Shown: positions 1 to 7,825 of the stretch, one piece after another
How positions within the stretch are numbered: the stretch's first letter is position 1
How the letters are laid out: each line of letters begins with the position of its first letter
Translations under genes and position numbers: made by a program
Assembly (NCBI RefSeq): GCF_900091655.1
Contig: NZ_LT594621.1
Span: 3,306,532 to 3,370,531 of the forward strand
DNA: 64,000 bases
Direction: 5' to 3'
Origin: Culturomica massiliensis
GTDB lineage: Bacteria; Bacteroidota; Bacteroidia; Bacteroidales; Marinifilaceae
Notes under the pieces: generated by a model
Seen by the model: the letters and a program-made list of their open reading frames with translations, nothing else
What the model was told of the DNA's origin: nothing
Databases searched by the model: none

Positions 1-1
1 T

Positions 2-421
2 ACTTTGATGTTGACAATGACGGCAATTATTCAGTTTCAGCGGCCTTTTTTTCTTACCGGAGATGAAAGTTTATTGAAGCCGATGATCCTGCGGGATATA
101 GCTGATGTGACAGGCCTGGATGTCTCTACGATATCGCGGGTTTCCAATTCGAAGTATGTACAAACGTGGTTCGGTATATATGCCCTGAAAGATTTTTTTA
201 CCGGGAGTATGCAGATGGAGAGCGGAGAAGAAGTAAGTACCGGAGAACTGAAAAATGTGTTGAAAAGTATTATTGACCAGGAGGATAAAAGGAAACCTTT
301 GACAGATGACGAATTGGTCGATATGATGAACGAAAGAGGCTATCAGATAGCCCGGCGCACAATAGCTAAATACAGGCAGATGCTCGATATCCCGGTAGCC
401 CGTTTAAGACGTGAAATATAA
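2..421 (+). CDS. rpoN: RNA polymerase sigma-54 factor, C-terminal part (5' end outside window)
   Basis: The reading frame is open through the window edge, so only the C-terminal ~140 residues are seen. They hold the sigma-54 DNA-binding domain: a helix-turn-helix around the residues DIADVTGLDVSTISRVSN and, about 14 residues from the end, the RpoN box ARRTIAKYR that contacts the -24 promoter element. The spacing of the two motifs and the short basic tail are normal for RpoN. This factor directs RNA polymerase to -24/-12 promoters and needs AAA+ activators; none is visible in this window. The next gene begins 18 bases after the stop on the same strand and may be co-transcribed. Confidence 0.95.
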   Translation, partial: TLMLTMTAIIQFQRPFFLTGDESLLKPMILRDIADVTGLDVSTISRVSNSKYVQTWFGIYALKDFFTGSMQMESGEEVSTGELKNVLKSIIDQEDKRKPLTDDELVDMMNERGYQIARRTIAKYRQMLDIPVARLRREI

Positions 422-439
422 ATTAATAGTGACCCGTTT

Positions 440-1039
440 ATGAAAATAATAGCACAAGGTATCTCTTATCTTTTTCATCCTTTGTTGATTCCTCTTTACG
501 GGTTGTTTCTGATTTTTAATTCGAATTCTGTATTTTCTTTGATACCGGAGAAAGTTCGTCTTTATTGCTACGGTATGACGTTTATTACTTTATTCCTTGT
601 GCCTTTATTAAGTATGCTGGTGTTTAAGAAATTTAAATTAATCACTAGTTTTGATTTGGAATTGAAGCAGGAACGTATTTATCCGGTGCTGGTTACGATT
701 TTTTCGGCTTTTCTGGGGTTCTATCTGATCGGAATGGTGCCTTATACGAATATCGTGCAGCAGTTGTATCTGGTGTTGATTATTATGCTTTCGGCTTTTT
801 CAATTATTACTATGCGCTGGAAGATCAGTATGCATATGACGGCTGCCGGAGCCGTTTGCGGGTTTGTCTCTGTATTGGGATTGAAGTATTTGGGGGATGT
901 ACGACCGTTATTGATGCTGACCTTATTTGTTTCAGGTGCATTGGCTACTTGCCGGCTATATTTGAAAAAACATAATCCGGCACAAATTTATGCCGGATTT
1001 TTCTTCGGATTGGTATTTGTGGTTTGTATCCTCTATTAA
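440..1039 (+). CDS. integral membrane protein, degenerate PAP2-like
   Basis: A 199-residue hydrophobic protein with about six membrane segments. Near residue 129 there is K-x-S-x-H, and near 171-186 C-R-(x5)-H-(x3)-Q-(x3)-G. These sit where PAP2 phosphatases have the SGH and SR-(x5)-H-(x3)-D motifs, so I read it as a PAP2-type relative in which the catalytic Asp is replaced by Gln and the Ser-Arg by Cys-Arg. Activity as a lipid phosphatase is therefore doubtful. It follows rpoN by 18 bases on the same strand. A terminator-shaped hairpin lies inside its last codons (974-1003). Family assignment is by motif spacing only. Confidence 0.6.
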   Translation: MKIIAQGISYLFHPLLIPLYGLFLIFNSNSVFSLIPEKVRLYCYGMTFITLFLVPLLSMLVFKKFKLITSFDLELKQERIYPVLVTIFSAFLGFYLIGMVPYTNIVQQLYLVLIIMLSAFSIITMRWKISMHMTAAGAVCGFVSVLGLKYLGDVRPLLMLTLFVSGALATCRLYLKKHNPAQIYAGFFFGLVFVVCILY

Positions 1040-1076
1040 ACTTTAAATATCCTTGCGGTATCTGTCTATTGTATCG

Positions 1077-1529
1077 TTATTGGCCGGAGTTGCCGGGATA
1101 TAGAATCCAGATGTCCTGACGATCGGTAATTTCCCGGTATTTGTCCCTTTGTATCTGGGCTTCTTCCAATGTACTGAAACTTTCGATACTTACCCGTAAT
1201 CTGCCTTTTGCTTCAATAATTTCTGCGGGGTATCCTTTGTCTTTCAGCCCGTTTGTCAGTTTTTCTGCTTTGGGACGGTCGGCTAAAGGATAGCTTGCCA
1301 CGATAATATAATATTGTGATTTACGATCGGCTAACCGCTGATTTTTGGGGGCAATATTTTGATTGGCCCGGGCATTTTCTTCCGGAATATTATTTTTAAG
1401 CGTGCTTGTGTTCTGCCCTTCTGTATTTCGCATCACCGTGACATTCGTCAATTGTTTCGGATCCATTTTTTTCGTCTGGCATCCGGCCAATAAACACACA
1501 CACACAAGTATTGTAAATGTTTTGTACAT
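1077..1529 (-). CDS. SPOR-domain lipoprotein
   Basis: 150 residues: a short signal sequence ending in the lipobox LAGC, so the mature protein should be lipid-anchored at Cys16. A polar linker of about 50 residues follows, then a C-terminal SPOR-type domain (residues ~73-145, starting QYYIIVASY and including RVSIESFSTLEEA). SPOR domains bind denuded glycan strands of peptidoglycan, often at division sites. A second SPOR lipoprotein lies just upstream on the same strand, 83 bases away, suggesting a pair. Confidence 0.8.
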   Translation of the reverse strand: MYKTFTILVCVCLLAGCQTKKMDPKQLTNVTVMRNTEGQNTSTLKNNIPEENARANQNIAPKNQRLADRKSQYYIIVASYPLADRPKAEKLTNGLKDKGYPAEIIEAKGRLRVSIESFSTLEEAQIQRDKYREITDRQDIWILYPGNSGQ

Positions 1530-1611
1530 CTATTTGATGGTTAATAAATTACACCCAAAATTTTTATCGGGAAACGGATTTGTCATCTGTTTACAAAGCT
1601 ATTGTATCGGC

Positions 1612-2016
1612 TTAATTATTCAGTTTATACATCCATGTTTTTTCTTTCCCTTTTTCCTGCCTCAGTTCTTTTAATGCTTCCAGGGCTTCTTTTCTGGTGG
1701 CATAACCGTTGTAAGATACCAGATAAAGATTTTCGAAATAAGGAATAAGCTTTGAATCAAACCCTTCTTTTTGGAGTTTATCGCACAATTTATCGGCTAA
1801 TTCTTTATATTCGAAACATCCTGCAATTAAAAAATAATGTTGCACTTCATTTTTTACCGGCTTTACTGTTTCGATCTTTTCAACTACCGGTGCCGGTTTT
1901 ATTGTATCTTCTACCATAGGAGCCGGAGCTGGTTCCGGTGCCGGTTGCTTTTTTTCTTTACAAGAGAGAACCGAACAGATCAGGCATACTGTAATAAAAG
2001 CGAGGATTGTTTTCAT
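1612..2016 (-). CDS. SPOR-domain lipoprotein
   Basis: A second SPOR lipoprotein. I place the start at 2016 rather than the longer in-frame 2034 because the sequence from there gives a canonical lipoprotein signal (MKTILAFITVCLICSVLSC). After the anchor Cys comes a Pro/Ala/Glu-rich linker, then the SPOR fold (HYFLIAGCF... EKLTDK-like helix ... LYLVSYNGYATRKEALEAL). The same gene order and domain content as its neighbour at 1077-1529 points to duplication or a co-expressed pair acting on peptidoglycan. Confidence 0.8.
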   Translation of the reverse strand: MKTILAFITVCLICSVLSCKEKKQPAPEPAPAPMVEDTIKPAPVVEKIETVKPVKNEVQHYFLIAGCFEYKELADKLCDKLQKEGFDSKLIPYFENLYLVSYNGYATRKEALEALKELRQEKGKEKTWMYKLNN

Positions 2017-2162
2017 TGGTCGTAATTTTGGCAATATGTGTTAATTATCTTCCTTGTACGCATAAAAGTACTATACGTCACAAATTTAGTAAAAAAATTA
2101 CTTATTATTTGTCGGGATAAGTTAATTTTGTTCCCGTAAGAGCGGATTTATTAAAAATACCT

Positions 2163-2963
2163 ATGGAAATGAGAAAATATGGTGTATTCTTTTTGTGTTG
2201 TTTGTTTTTCGCAGGATGTGAAAAAAAGGATCCGAATGTCGTTTCGGTAGAAACGAATTTGGGAACGATAAAAGTACGTTTGTACGATGAGACCCCGGTT
2301 CACCGGGATAATTTTTTAAAGTTAGTCAAAGAGAGGTATTACGAGGGAATTCTTTTCCATCGGGTGATTCCGGATTTTGTCATTCAGGCCGGTGATCCCG
2401 ATTCCAGAAATGCCCGTCCGGGAATGATCTTGGGTGCCAATGGCATAAATTACCAGTTGGAGGCGGAAATCGTACCCCGGTATTTTCATCGGAGGGGAGT
2501 TTTAGCTGCTGCCCGGGAAGGAGATAACGTAAATCCCGAAAGAAAATCCAGTGGTTCTCACTTTTATATTGTTCAGGGAAAAGTATTTCAACCCGCTGAA
2601 TTGGACTCTTTGGTGGATCGCATTAATAATAAGAGGCATCAGGCTCTTTTCGAGCGTTTGCAGCAATACCGGGCTCCGGAGATACGGGCCTATGAGTTGG
2701 AAAAAGATTATCAGACCCTTGAAAAGATAAATAAGGAATTGTCGGAGGAAACCCGCAAATTATTCGAAAAAGAAAAGTTGGTATTGACGGAAGAACAGCG
2801 GAAGGCCTATACCACTGTCGGAGGCATTCCTCATTTGGATGGAGCTTATACGGTATTTGGAGAAGTCATCGAAGGTATGGATGTCGTGGATAAAATTACG
2901 GCTTTAAAGACGGACGGCAATAATCGTCCCTTGAAAGATGTTGTTATTTTAAAAATGGAATAG
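2163..2963 (+). CDS. cyclophilin-type peptidyl-prolyl cis-trans isomerase, lipoprotein
   Basis: 266 residues with a lipoprotein signal (lipobox FAGC), so it is predicted to be anchored in the envelope. The cyclophilin core is clear: VETNLGTIKVRLY at the start, the catalytic region LFHRVIPDFVIQAGDP, and the C-terminal YTVFGEVIEGMDVVDKI. Between the two halves lies an extra, charged helical insertion of roughly 60 residues (about 150-215) that ordinary bacterial cyclophilins lack. Its likely role is folding of exported proteins. It is followed after 2 bases by a paralogue with the same architecture. Confidence 0.92.
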   Translation: MEMRKYGVFFLCCLFFAGCEKKDPNVVSVETNLGTIKVRLYDETPVHRDNFLKLVKERYYEGILFHRVIPDFVIQAGDPDSRNARPGMILGANGINYQLEAEIVPRYFHRRGVLAAAREGDNVNPERKSSGSHFYIVQGKVFQPAELDSLVDRINNKRHQALFERLQQYRAPEIRAYELEKDYQTLEKINKELSEETRKLFEKEKLVLTEEQRKAYTTVGGIPHLDGAYTVFGEVIEGMDVVDKITALKTDGNNRPLKDVVILKME

Positions 2964-2965
2964 TA

Positions 2966-3778
2966 ATGAAGAAGTTTCTGTTTGTATCAATGGTATTTTT
3001 GTTGGTGGTTTTTTCGGCTTTCGGAGCAAAATACAAATGTGTGGTGTTTAAGACAAACCTGGGAGATATAAAATTGAGGTTGTATGCCGATACGCCGAAA
3101 CATGCCGGGAATTTTTTGAAATTGGCGAAGGAAGGTCATTACGATAGCCTGCTTTTCCATCGGGTGATTCCGGAGTTTATGATACAGGGAGGATCCTCCG
3201 ATTCCAAAAATGCGGCTCCGGGAAAAATGTTGGGTCAAGGGAAGATCGGGTATACGATTGAACCGGAAATTCTTCAGACCCATTTTCATAAAAAGGGAGC
3301 TTTATGTGCTGCCCGGTTGGGAGATGAGGTGAATCCCGGAAAATTATCTTCAGGTGAGCAGTTTTATATTGTTGTCGGAAAAGTATATACCGAAGAGGAG
3401 TTAACGCGGATGGAGGCAGAGAAACTCCGGAAAGAGAAAAATAAATTGGGCCATAAGTTGTTTCAGCCGAAAATGGAAGAGTACCGGAATTATTTGCAGA
3501 CCGATCAACGGGAAAAAGCGGATAGTCTGATTCAATCTATAAACCAGAAAATAGAAGAAGAATTTGAAAACTACCAGGGTAATAAAATTTCACCCGATGC
3601 CCGTAGTATTTACGAAACGATCGGCGGTACTCCGTTTCTGGATGGGGAGTATACGGTTTTCGGAGAAGTCATCGAAGGTATGGATATCGTCGAGAAGATT
3701 GCTGCACAAAAGACAGATGCCCGCGATCGTCCGTTAGAAGATATCTTGATTTTGGAAACGAAAATTACGCGTAAATAG
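2966..3778 (+). CDS. cyclophilin-type peptidyl-prolyl cis-trans isomerase, secreted
   Basis: Paralogue of the preceding gene, starting 2 bases after it, so the two are almost certainly one transcript. A plain signal peptide (MKKFLFVSMVFLLVVFSAFGA) with no lipobox suggests a periplasmic rather than lipid-anchored protein. The core motifs LFHRVIPEFMIQGG and YTVFGEVIEGMDIVEKI are present, as is the charged insertion between the halves (about residues 140-210). A bidirectional terminator at 3784-3812 closes the operon against the convergent mutS. Confidence 0.92.
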   Translation: MKKFLFVSMVFLLVVFSAFGAKYKCVVFKTNLGDIKLRLYADTPKHAGNFLKLAKEGHYDSLLFHRVIPEFMIQGGSSDSKNAAPGKMLGQGKIGYTIEPEILQTHFHKKGALCAARLGDEVNPGKLSSGEQFYIVVGKVYTEEELTRMEAEKLRKEKNKLGHKLFQPKMEEYRNYLQTDQREKADSLIQSINQKIEEEFENYQGNKISPDARSIYETIGGTPFLDGEYTVFGEVIEGMDIVEKIAAQKTDARDRPLEDILILETKITRK

Positions 3779-3783
3779 TAAGA

Positions 3784-3812
3784 ACGGGGATATAATCTGA
3801 TTATATCCCCGT
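3784..3812. terminator. bidirectional terminator between cyclophilin pair and mutS
   Basis: A 13-bp perfect stem (ACGGGGATATAAT / ATTATATCCCCGT) with a 3-base loop spans the last codons of mutS and follows the second cyclophilin stop codon. Both genes converge on it. Confidence 0.8.
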
Positions 3813-6416
3813 GATTTTCTTTATTTCGTTCAGCTTGTTCAAGGCTTCCAATGGGGTCAGGCCGTTGATATCCAAGCCTGCGATTTCGTCCCTTATTTGC
3901 ATGAGAACGGGATCTTCCAGCTGGAAGAAGCTAAGTTGCATTCCTTCCCTTTCAGAGGCCAGTGTTTCGACATTCTTTTGTATCTGATTGTTTTTATCCC
4001 GGTCGTTTTCCAATTGTTTGAGTATTTCGGTGGCTCTTTTGATTACCGATTGAGGCAAACCTGCCATGCGGCCTACCTGTATACCGAAGGAGTGGTTTGA
4101 GCCTCCTTTTACGAGTTTCCGGAGGAAGACCACTTTGTTGTTGACTTCTTTTACCGAGACATTGTAATTCTTGATTTTTTTGAACGAATGCTCCATTTCG
4201 TTCAGTTCATGATAATGTGTTGCAAACAGTGTTTTTGCTTTGTATTTCGGATTTTCGTGGAGGTACTCAACAATAGCCCAGGCAATGGATATTCCGTCGT
4301 AAGTGGACGTCCCTCTTCCCAATTCATCAAACAACACCAGACTTCGTTCCGAAATATTGTTTAATATATTGGCTGCTTCATTCATTTCGACCATAAATGT
4401 CGATTCTCCTTGTGATATATTATCAGAGGCTCCTACCCGGGTAAATACTTTATCTACATAACCGATCCGGGCGGATGCAGCCGGGACGAAACAACCGGCT
4501 TGTGCCATGATGACAATTAAGGCTGTTTGGCGCAGTAAAGCCGATTTTCCGGCCATATTGGGGCCTGTTATGATGATGATCTGTTGCTTCGCCGTGTCCA
4601 GGTACACATTATTAGCAATATATTCCTCTCCCGGAGGTAATTGTTTTTCGATTACCGGGTGACGGCCTTCCCGGATATCGATGATGTCTGTATCGTCGAT
4701 TTCCGGACGATTGTAATGATTCGTAATTGATACTTCTGCGAAAGAAATCAAAGCATCGATTGAAGCGATGATTTTGGCATCGTTTTGAATGGTTCGTATA
4801 TACGAAGAAGCTTCACATATCAGGTTGTTGTAAATACTTGTTTCAATTTCCAGTATGCGGTCCTCTGCACCTAAGATTTTATCTTCGTATTCTTTGAGTT
4901 CCGGTGTGATGTAACGTTCAGCATTGACCAGAGTCTGCTTGCGGATCCAGCTATCGGGGGCCTTGTCCTTATGTGTTTTTGTAACTTCAATGTAGTATCC
5001 GAAGACATTATTGAAACCGATTTTCAGGGACGGAATACCCGTTGCTTCGATTTCCCTTTGCTGCATTTGTAATAAAAGTTCTTTGCCGTGGCCCGAGATA
5101 TTTCGTAATTCGTCAAGTTCCGTATTTACGCCTGCGGCAATTACTCCGCCTTTATTTATTTGGTTCGGAGCGTTTTCTTTGATTTTACGTCCTATTTTTT
5201 CATAGAGTTCCCGGCATTCTTCCAGCCCTTCCGTCAATTTTTTCAGGATCGCCGATTCTGTTTTCAGGCATTGTTCTTTCAGTAAAGGAATGCAGGAAAG
5301 AGCTGTTTTCAATTGTATCATTTCCCGGGGGGTGATACGTCCGACGGCAATTTTTGAAGCCAGTCTTTCCAGGTCTCCGATGCTGCGTAACAAAACCTCC
5401 GTTTCCAGACGTTCGTTTTCGTGCCGGATATAGGTTTCAACGATGTTCAGTCTTTCCTTTATTTTTTCCGGGGATTTCAAAGGCATGCAGACCCAACGGC
5501 GCAATGTCCTGCTTCCCATGGGCGTAATGGTTTGATCGATGATATCAGCCAATGACCTGCCTTCTTCATAAGGGGATTGTAATAATTCGAGATTCCGCAA
5601 CGTGAATTTGTCCAGAAGGACACAATTGGATTCATCGATCCGGGAGACAGAAGTGATATGGGAAATCATATCGTGCTTGGTCATCTCCAGGTAATTCAGT
5701 ATGGCTCCTGCGGAAGAAATCCCACAGTTCATGTTTTCGATACCGAATCCTTTTAACGAGTTGACTTCGAAATGTTTTTTCAGTTTATCCCGGGCGGCGT
5801 CGCGGTCGAAAAACCATTCTTCAATCGGATAGATGTAAAATTTACCGCCGAACAGTTCGTGAAAGCGGGCTTCCTGTCCTTTGGGATATACGACCTCTTT
5901 CGGCTGAAAACTGTTGAGTAATTTGTCGATAGTGCCGTGTGGACCCTCTGTCGTCAGAAATTCTCCTGTAGAAAGATCCAGTAATGATAGTCCTGCCTCT
6001 GTTTTATTGAAATAGACGGAGGCCAGAAAAATATTACTTTTGGTATCGGTAGCGTATTCGCTGTAAGAAACGCCGGGCGTTACCAATTCGATGACGCCCC
6101 GTTTTACCAGTTTTTTAGTTAATTTGGGATCTTCCAGTTGTTCGCATATGGCAACCCGCTGTCCGGCACGGACCAGTTTCGGTAAATAAGTATCGAGGGC
6201 GTGATGAGGAAATCCTGCTAACCTGACATCCCCGGGAGAACCATGGGAGCGTTTTGTTAAAGTAATACCTAGAATCCGGGAAGTTGTCACGGCATCTTCT
6301 CCGAATGTTTCGTAAAAGTCTCCCATCCGGTAAAGCATCAAAGCATCCGGATATTTGGCTTTCATCTCATAGTATTGCTTCATCAACGGTGTTTCTTCAC
6401 CTTCATTTTTTGGCAT
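3801..6416 (-). CDS. mutS: DNA mismatch repair protein MutS
   Basis: 871 residues, full length. The N-terminal mismatch-binding motif GDFYETF (Phe-x-Glu) is present near residue 32. The C-terminal ATPase has Walker A GPNMAGKS and the Walker B/signature FDELGRGTST, followed by the ATHYHEL switch. It recognises mismatches and recruits MutL (not in this window). It reads toward the cyclophilin operon and is divergent from the yjbR-like gene. A TATATTTG box at 6475-6482 on the minus strand is a likely -7 element. Confidence 0.98.
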   Translation of the reverse strand: MPKNEGEETPLMKQYYEMKAKYPDALMLYRMGDFYETFGEDAVTTSRILGITLTKRSHGSPGDVRLAGFPHHALDTYLPKLVRAGQRVAICEQLEDPKLTKKLVKRGVIELVTPGVSYSEYATDTKSNIFLASVYFNKTEAGLSLLDLSTGEFLTTEGPHGTIDKLLNSFQPKEVVYPKGQEARFHELFGGKFYIYPIEEWFFDRDAARDKLKKHFEVNSLKGFGIENMNCGISSAGAILNYLEMTKHDMISHITSVSRIDESNCVLLDKFTLRNLELLQSPYEEGRSLADIIDQTITPMGSRTLRRWVCMPLKSPEKIKERLNIVETYIRHENERLETEVLLRSIGDLERLASKIAVGRITPREMIQLKTALSCIPLLKEQCLKTESAILKKLTEGLEECRELYEKIGRKIKENAPNQINKGGVIAAGVNTELDELRNISGHGKELLLQMQQREIEATGIPSLKIGFNNVFGYYIEVTKTHKDKAPDSWIRKQTLVNAERYITPELKEYEDKILGAEDRILEIETSIYNNLICEASSYIRTIQNDAKIIASIDALISFAEVSITNHYNRPEIDDTDIIDIREGRHPVIEKQLPPGEEYIANNVYLDTAKQQIIIITGPNMAGKSALLRQTALIVIMAQAGCFVPAASARIGYVDKVFTRVGASDNISQGESTFMVEMNEAANILNNISERSLVLFDELGRGTSTYDGISIAWAIVEYLHENPKYKAKTLFATHYHELNEMEHSFKKIKNYNVSVKEVNNKVVFLRKLVKGGSNHSFGIQVGRMAGLPQSVIKRATEILKQLENDRDKNNQIQKNVETLASEREGMQLSFFQLEDPVLMQIRDEIAGLDINGLTPLEALNKLNEIKKITGI

Positions 6417-6474
6417 ATATCTTGTATCAAAAGGTTGGCGGTAATAGGGATTTAATCACACTCATTTATTAAGG

Positions 6475-6482
6475 CAAATATA
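6475..6482 (-). promoter_or_regulatory. possible -7 element for mutS
   Basis: Minus-strand TATATTTG matches the Bacteroidetes -7 consensus TAnnTTTG, about 60 bases ahead of the mutS start. No good TTG element is seen 19-20 bases further upstream. Confidence 0.4.
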
Positions 6483-6526
6483 AATAATTTTGTCGGAGAA
6501 AAGTTTAAAAGCTCATAAACATTGTG

Positions 6527-6534
6527 TAATTTTG
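6527..6534 (+). promoter_or_regulatory. possible -7 element for the yjbR-like/deoC operon
   Basis: TAATTTTG (TAnnTTTG) with TTTA 19 bases upstream at 6504-6507, close to the -33 element TTTG. It ends only 5 bases before the preferred ATG at 6540, which implies a leaderless or nearly leaderless mRNA if this start is right. Confidence 0.4.
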
Positions 6535-6539
6535 CAGTC

Positions 6540-6896
6540 ATGAATATCGAAGAATTGCGGGAATATTGTTTAGGTTTAGAACATACGACGGAAGATATGC
6601 CGTTCGATGATGAAACTTTGGTATTTAAGGTCGGAGGCAAGATGTTTTGTTTTACTTCTTTGGTCGGAGAACTGGTTATGAATCTGAAATGTGATCCGGA
6701 TGAGGCCATTGAGATGCGGGAAACATTTCCGGCTGTACTTCCGGGATACCATATGAACAAAAAGCATTGGAATACCGTAAGAATAGATGGTTCAATAAGT
6801 GATAGTATGCTGAAAGTTTGGATTCGTAAATCTTATCTTTTGGTAGTGGCAGGATTACCCCGGAAGGAAAAGGCGAGACTTGGATTTGAATCTTGA
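6540..6896 (+). CDS. MmcQ/YjbR family protein
   Basis: 118 residues from the ATG at 6540, which I prefer to the longer in-frame start at 6522 because family members begin with M-N-I-E-E-L-R. The YjbR fold is recognisable: EDMPFDDETLVFKVGGKMFCF, then LKCDPDEAIEMRE and a C-terminal SYLLVVAGLPRKE. These are small DNA-binding-like or CyaY-like folds of unknown biochemical role. The gene is followed by deoC after 27 bases on the same strand. Confidence 0.85.
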   Translation: MNIEELREYCLGLEHTTEDMPFDDETLVFKVGGKMFCFTSLVGELVMNLKCDPDEAIEMRETFPAVLPGYHMNKKHWNTVRIDGSISDSMLKVWIRKSYLLVVAGLPRKEKARLGFES

Positions 6897-6923
6897 TAAT
6901 AAAGATAAATAAACATTTATATA

Positions 6924-7793
6924 ATGGAGAATATATCGGAAGAATTGGCAACTTACAGTTGGTTGAATCTGGAGGATCGGATCCAGTTCGATTTAGATGG
7001 AGTTGTTGAAAAAGAAGTGAAACAGGCATATTGTGTAGAGAACCTGGAATTTTGTATGTCTTGTATGGATTATACGACATTGAAGGTAACAGATACGGAG
7101 AAGTCTGTACATCTTTTTACGGCTGACTTGCTTAAAAAGCTGAAGAAAAACGAGTTGAAAGGTGTTGCTGCCGTGTGTGTTTTCCCTAATTTTGCTTCTA
7201 TTGTACGTGAGGAACTGAAAGCAACGGATATTCAGACTGCCGTTGTTTGCGGTGGTTTTCCTTTTTCACAGACATTTACCGAATTGAAATTGTCCGAGTG
7301 TAAAATGGCCATTAATGCCGGAGCACAGGAGGTTGATGTCGTTATTACGATCGGCGATGTCTTGGAAAAGAATTACGAGAAGATATATAAAGAGTTGAAA
7401 GCGATTCGCAATGTTTGCGAAGGCGTGAGATTGAAAGTTATTCTGGAAACCGGAGAGTTGAAAGATATCGAAAGTATTTTCAATGCTTCCCTGGTCAGTA
7501 TGTATGCCGGAGCTGATTTTATCAAGACTTCTACCGGGAAAGTACCGGTAAACGCTACTCCCGAGTCGGTATATGTCATGTGTGAAGCCATTAAACAATT
7601 TCATGCACGTACCGGAAAGCGGGTGGGTTTGAAGGTGGCCGGAGGAGTATCGAAAGCACAAAATGCTTTGCGTTATCTGACAATTATCAATCATGTGCTG
7701 GGAAGTGAATGGTTAACGCCTTATTATTTCCGGATCGGAGCCTCACAGCTATTCGACGATATTGTCAAAGAAATAAAATCCATCAAAGGATGA
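6924..7793 (+). CDS. deoC: deoxyribose-phosphate aldolase
   Basis: 289 residues. Class I aldolase that splits 2-deoxyribose 5-phosphate into glyceraldehyde 3-phosphate and acetaldehyde in deoxynucleoside catabolism. The Schiff-base lysine is in GADFIKTSTGK, with the second active-site lysine in VGLKVAGGVS. Other conserved blocks are VAAVCVFPNF and EVDVVITIGDVL. The N-terminal ~45 residues are an extension relative to the short DeoC type. It ends at a strong bidirectional terminator shared with the convergent RND gene. Confidence 0.96.
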   Translation: MENISEELATYSWLNLEDRIQFDLDGVVEKEVKQAYCVENLEFCMSCMDYTTLKVTDTEKSVHLFTADLLKKLKKNELKGVAAVCVFPNFASIVREELKATDIQTAVVCGGFPFSQTFTELKLSECKMAINAGAQEVDVVITIGDVLEKNYEKIYKELKAIRNVCEGVRLKVILETGELKDIESIFNASLVSMYAGADFIKTSTGKVPVNATPESVYVMCEAIKQFHARTGKRVGLKVAGGVSKAQNALRYLTIINHVLGSEWLTPYYFRIGASQLFDDIVKEIKSIKG

Positions 7794-7801
7794 TAAAATG
7801 A

Positions 7802-7825
7802 AAGCCGGCTGAAAAGCCGGCTTTT
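7802..7825. terminator. bidirectional terminator deoC / RND exporter
   Basis: 10-bp stem AAAGCCGGCT / AGCCGGCTTT with a GAAA loop followed by a T run. It lies in the 32-base gap between the two convergent stop codons. Confidence 0.85.
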
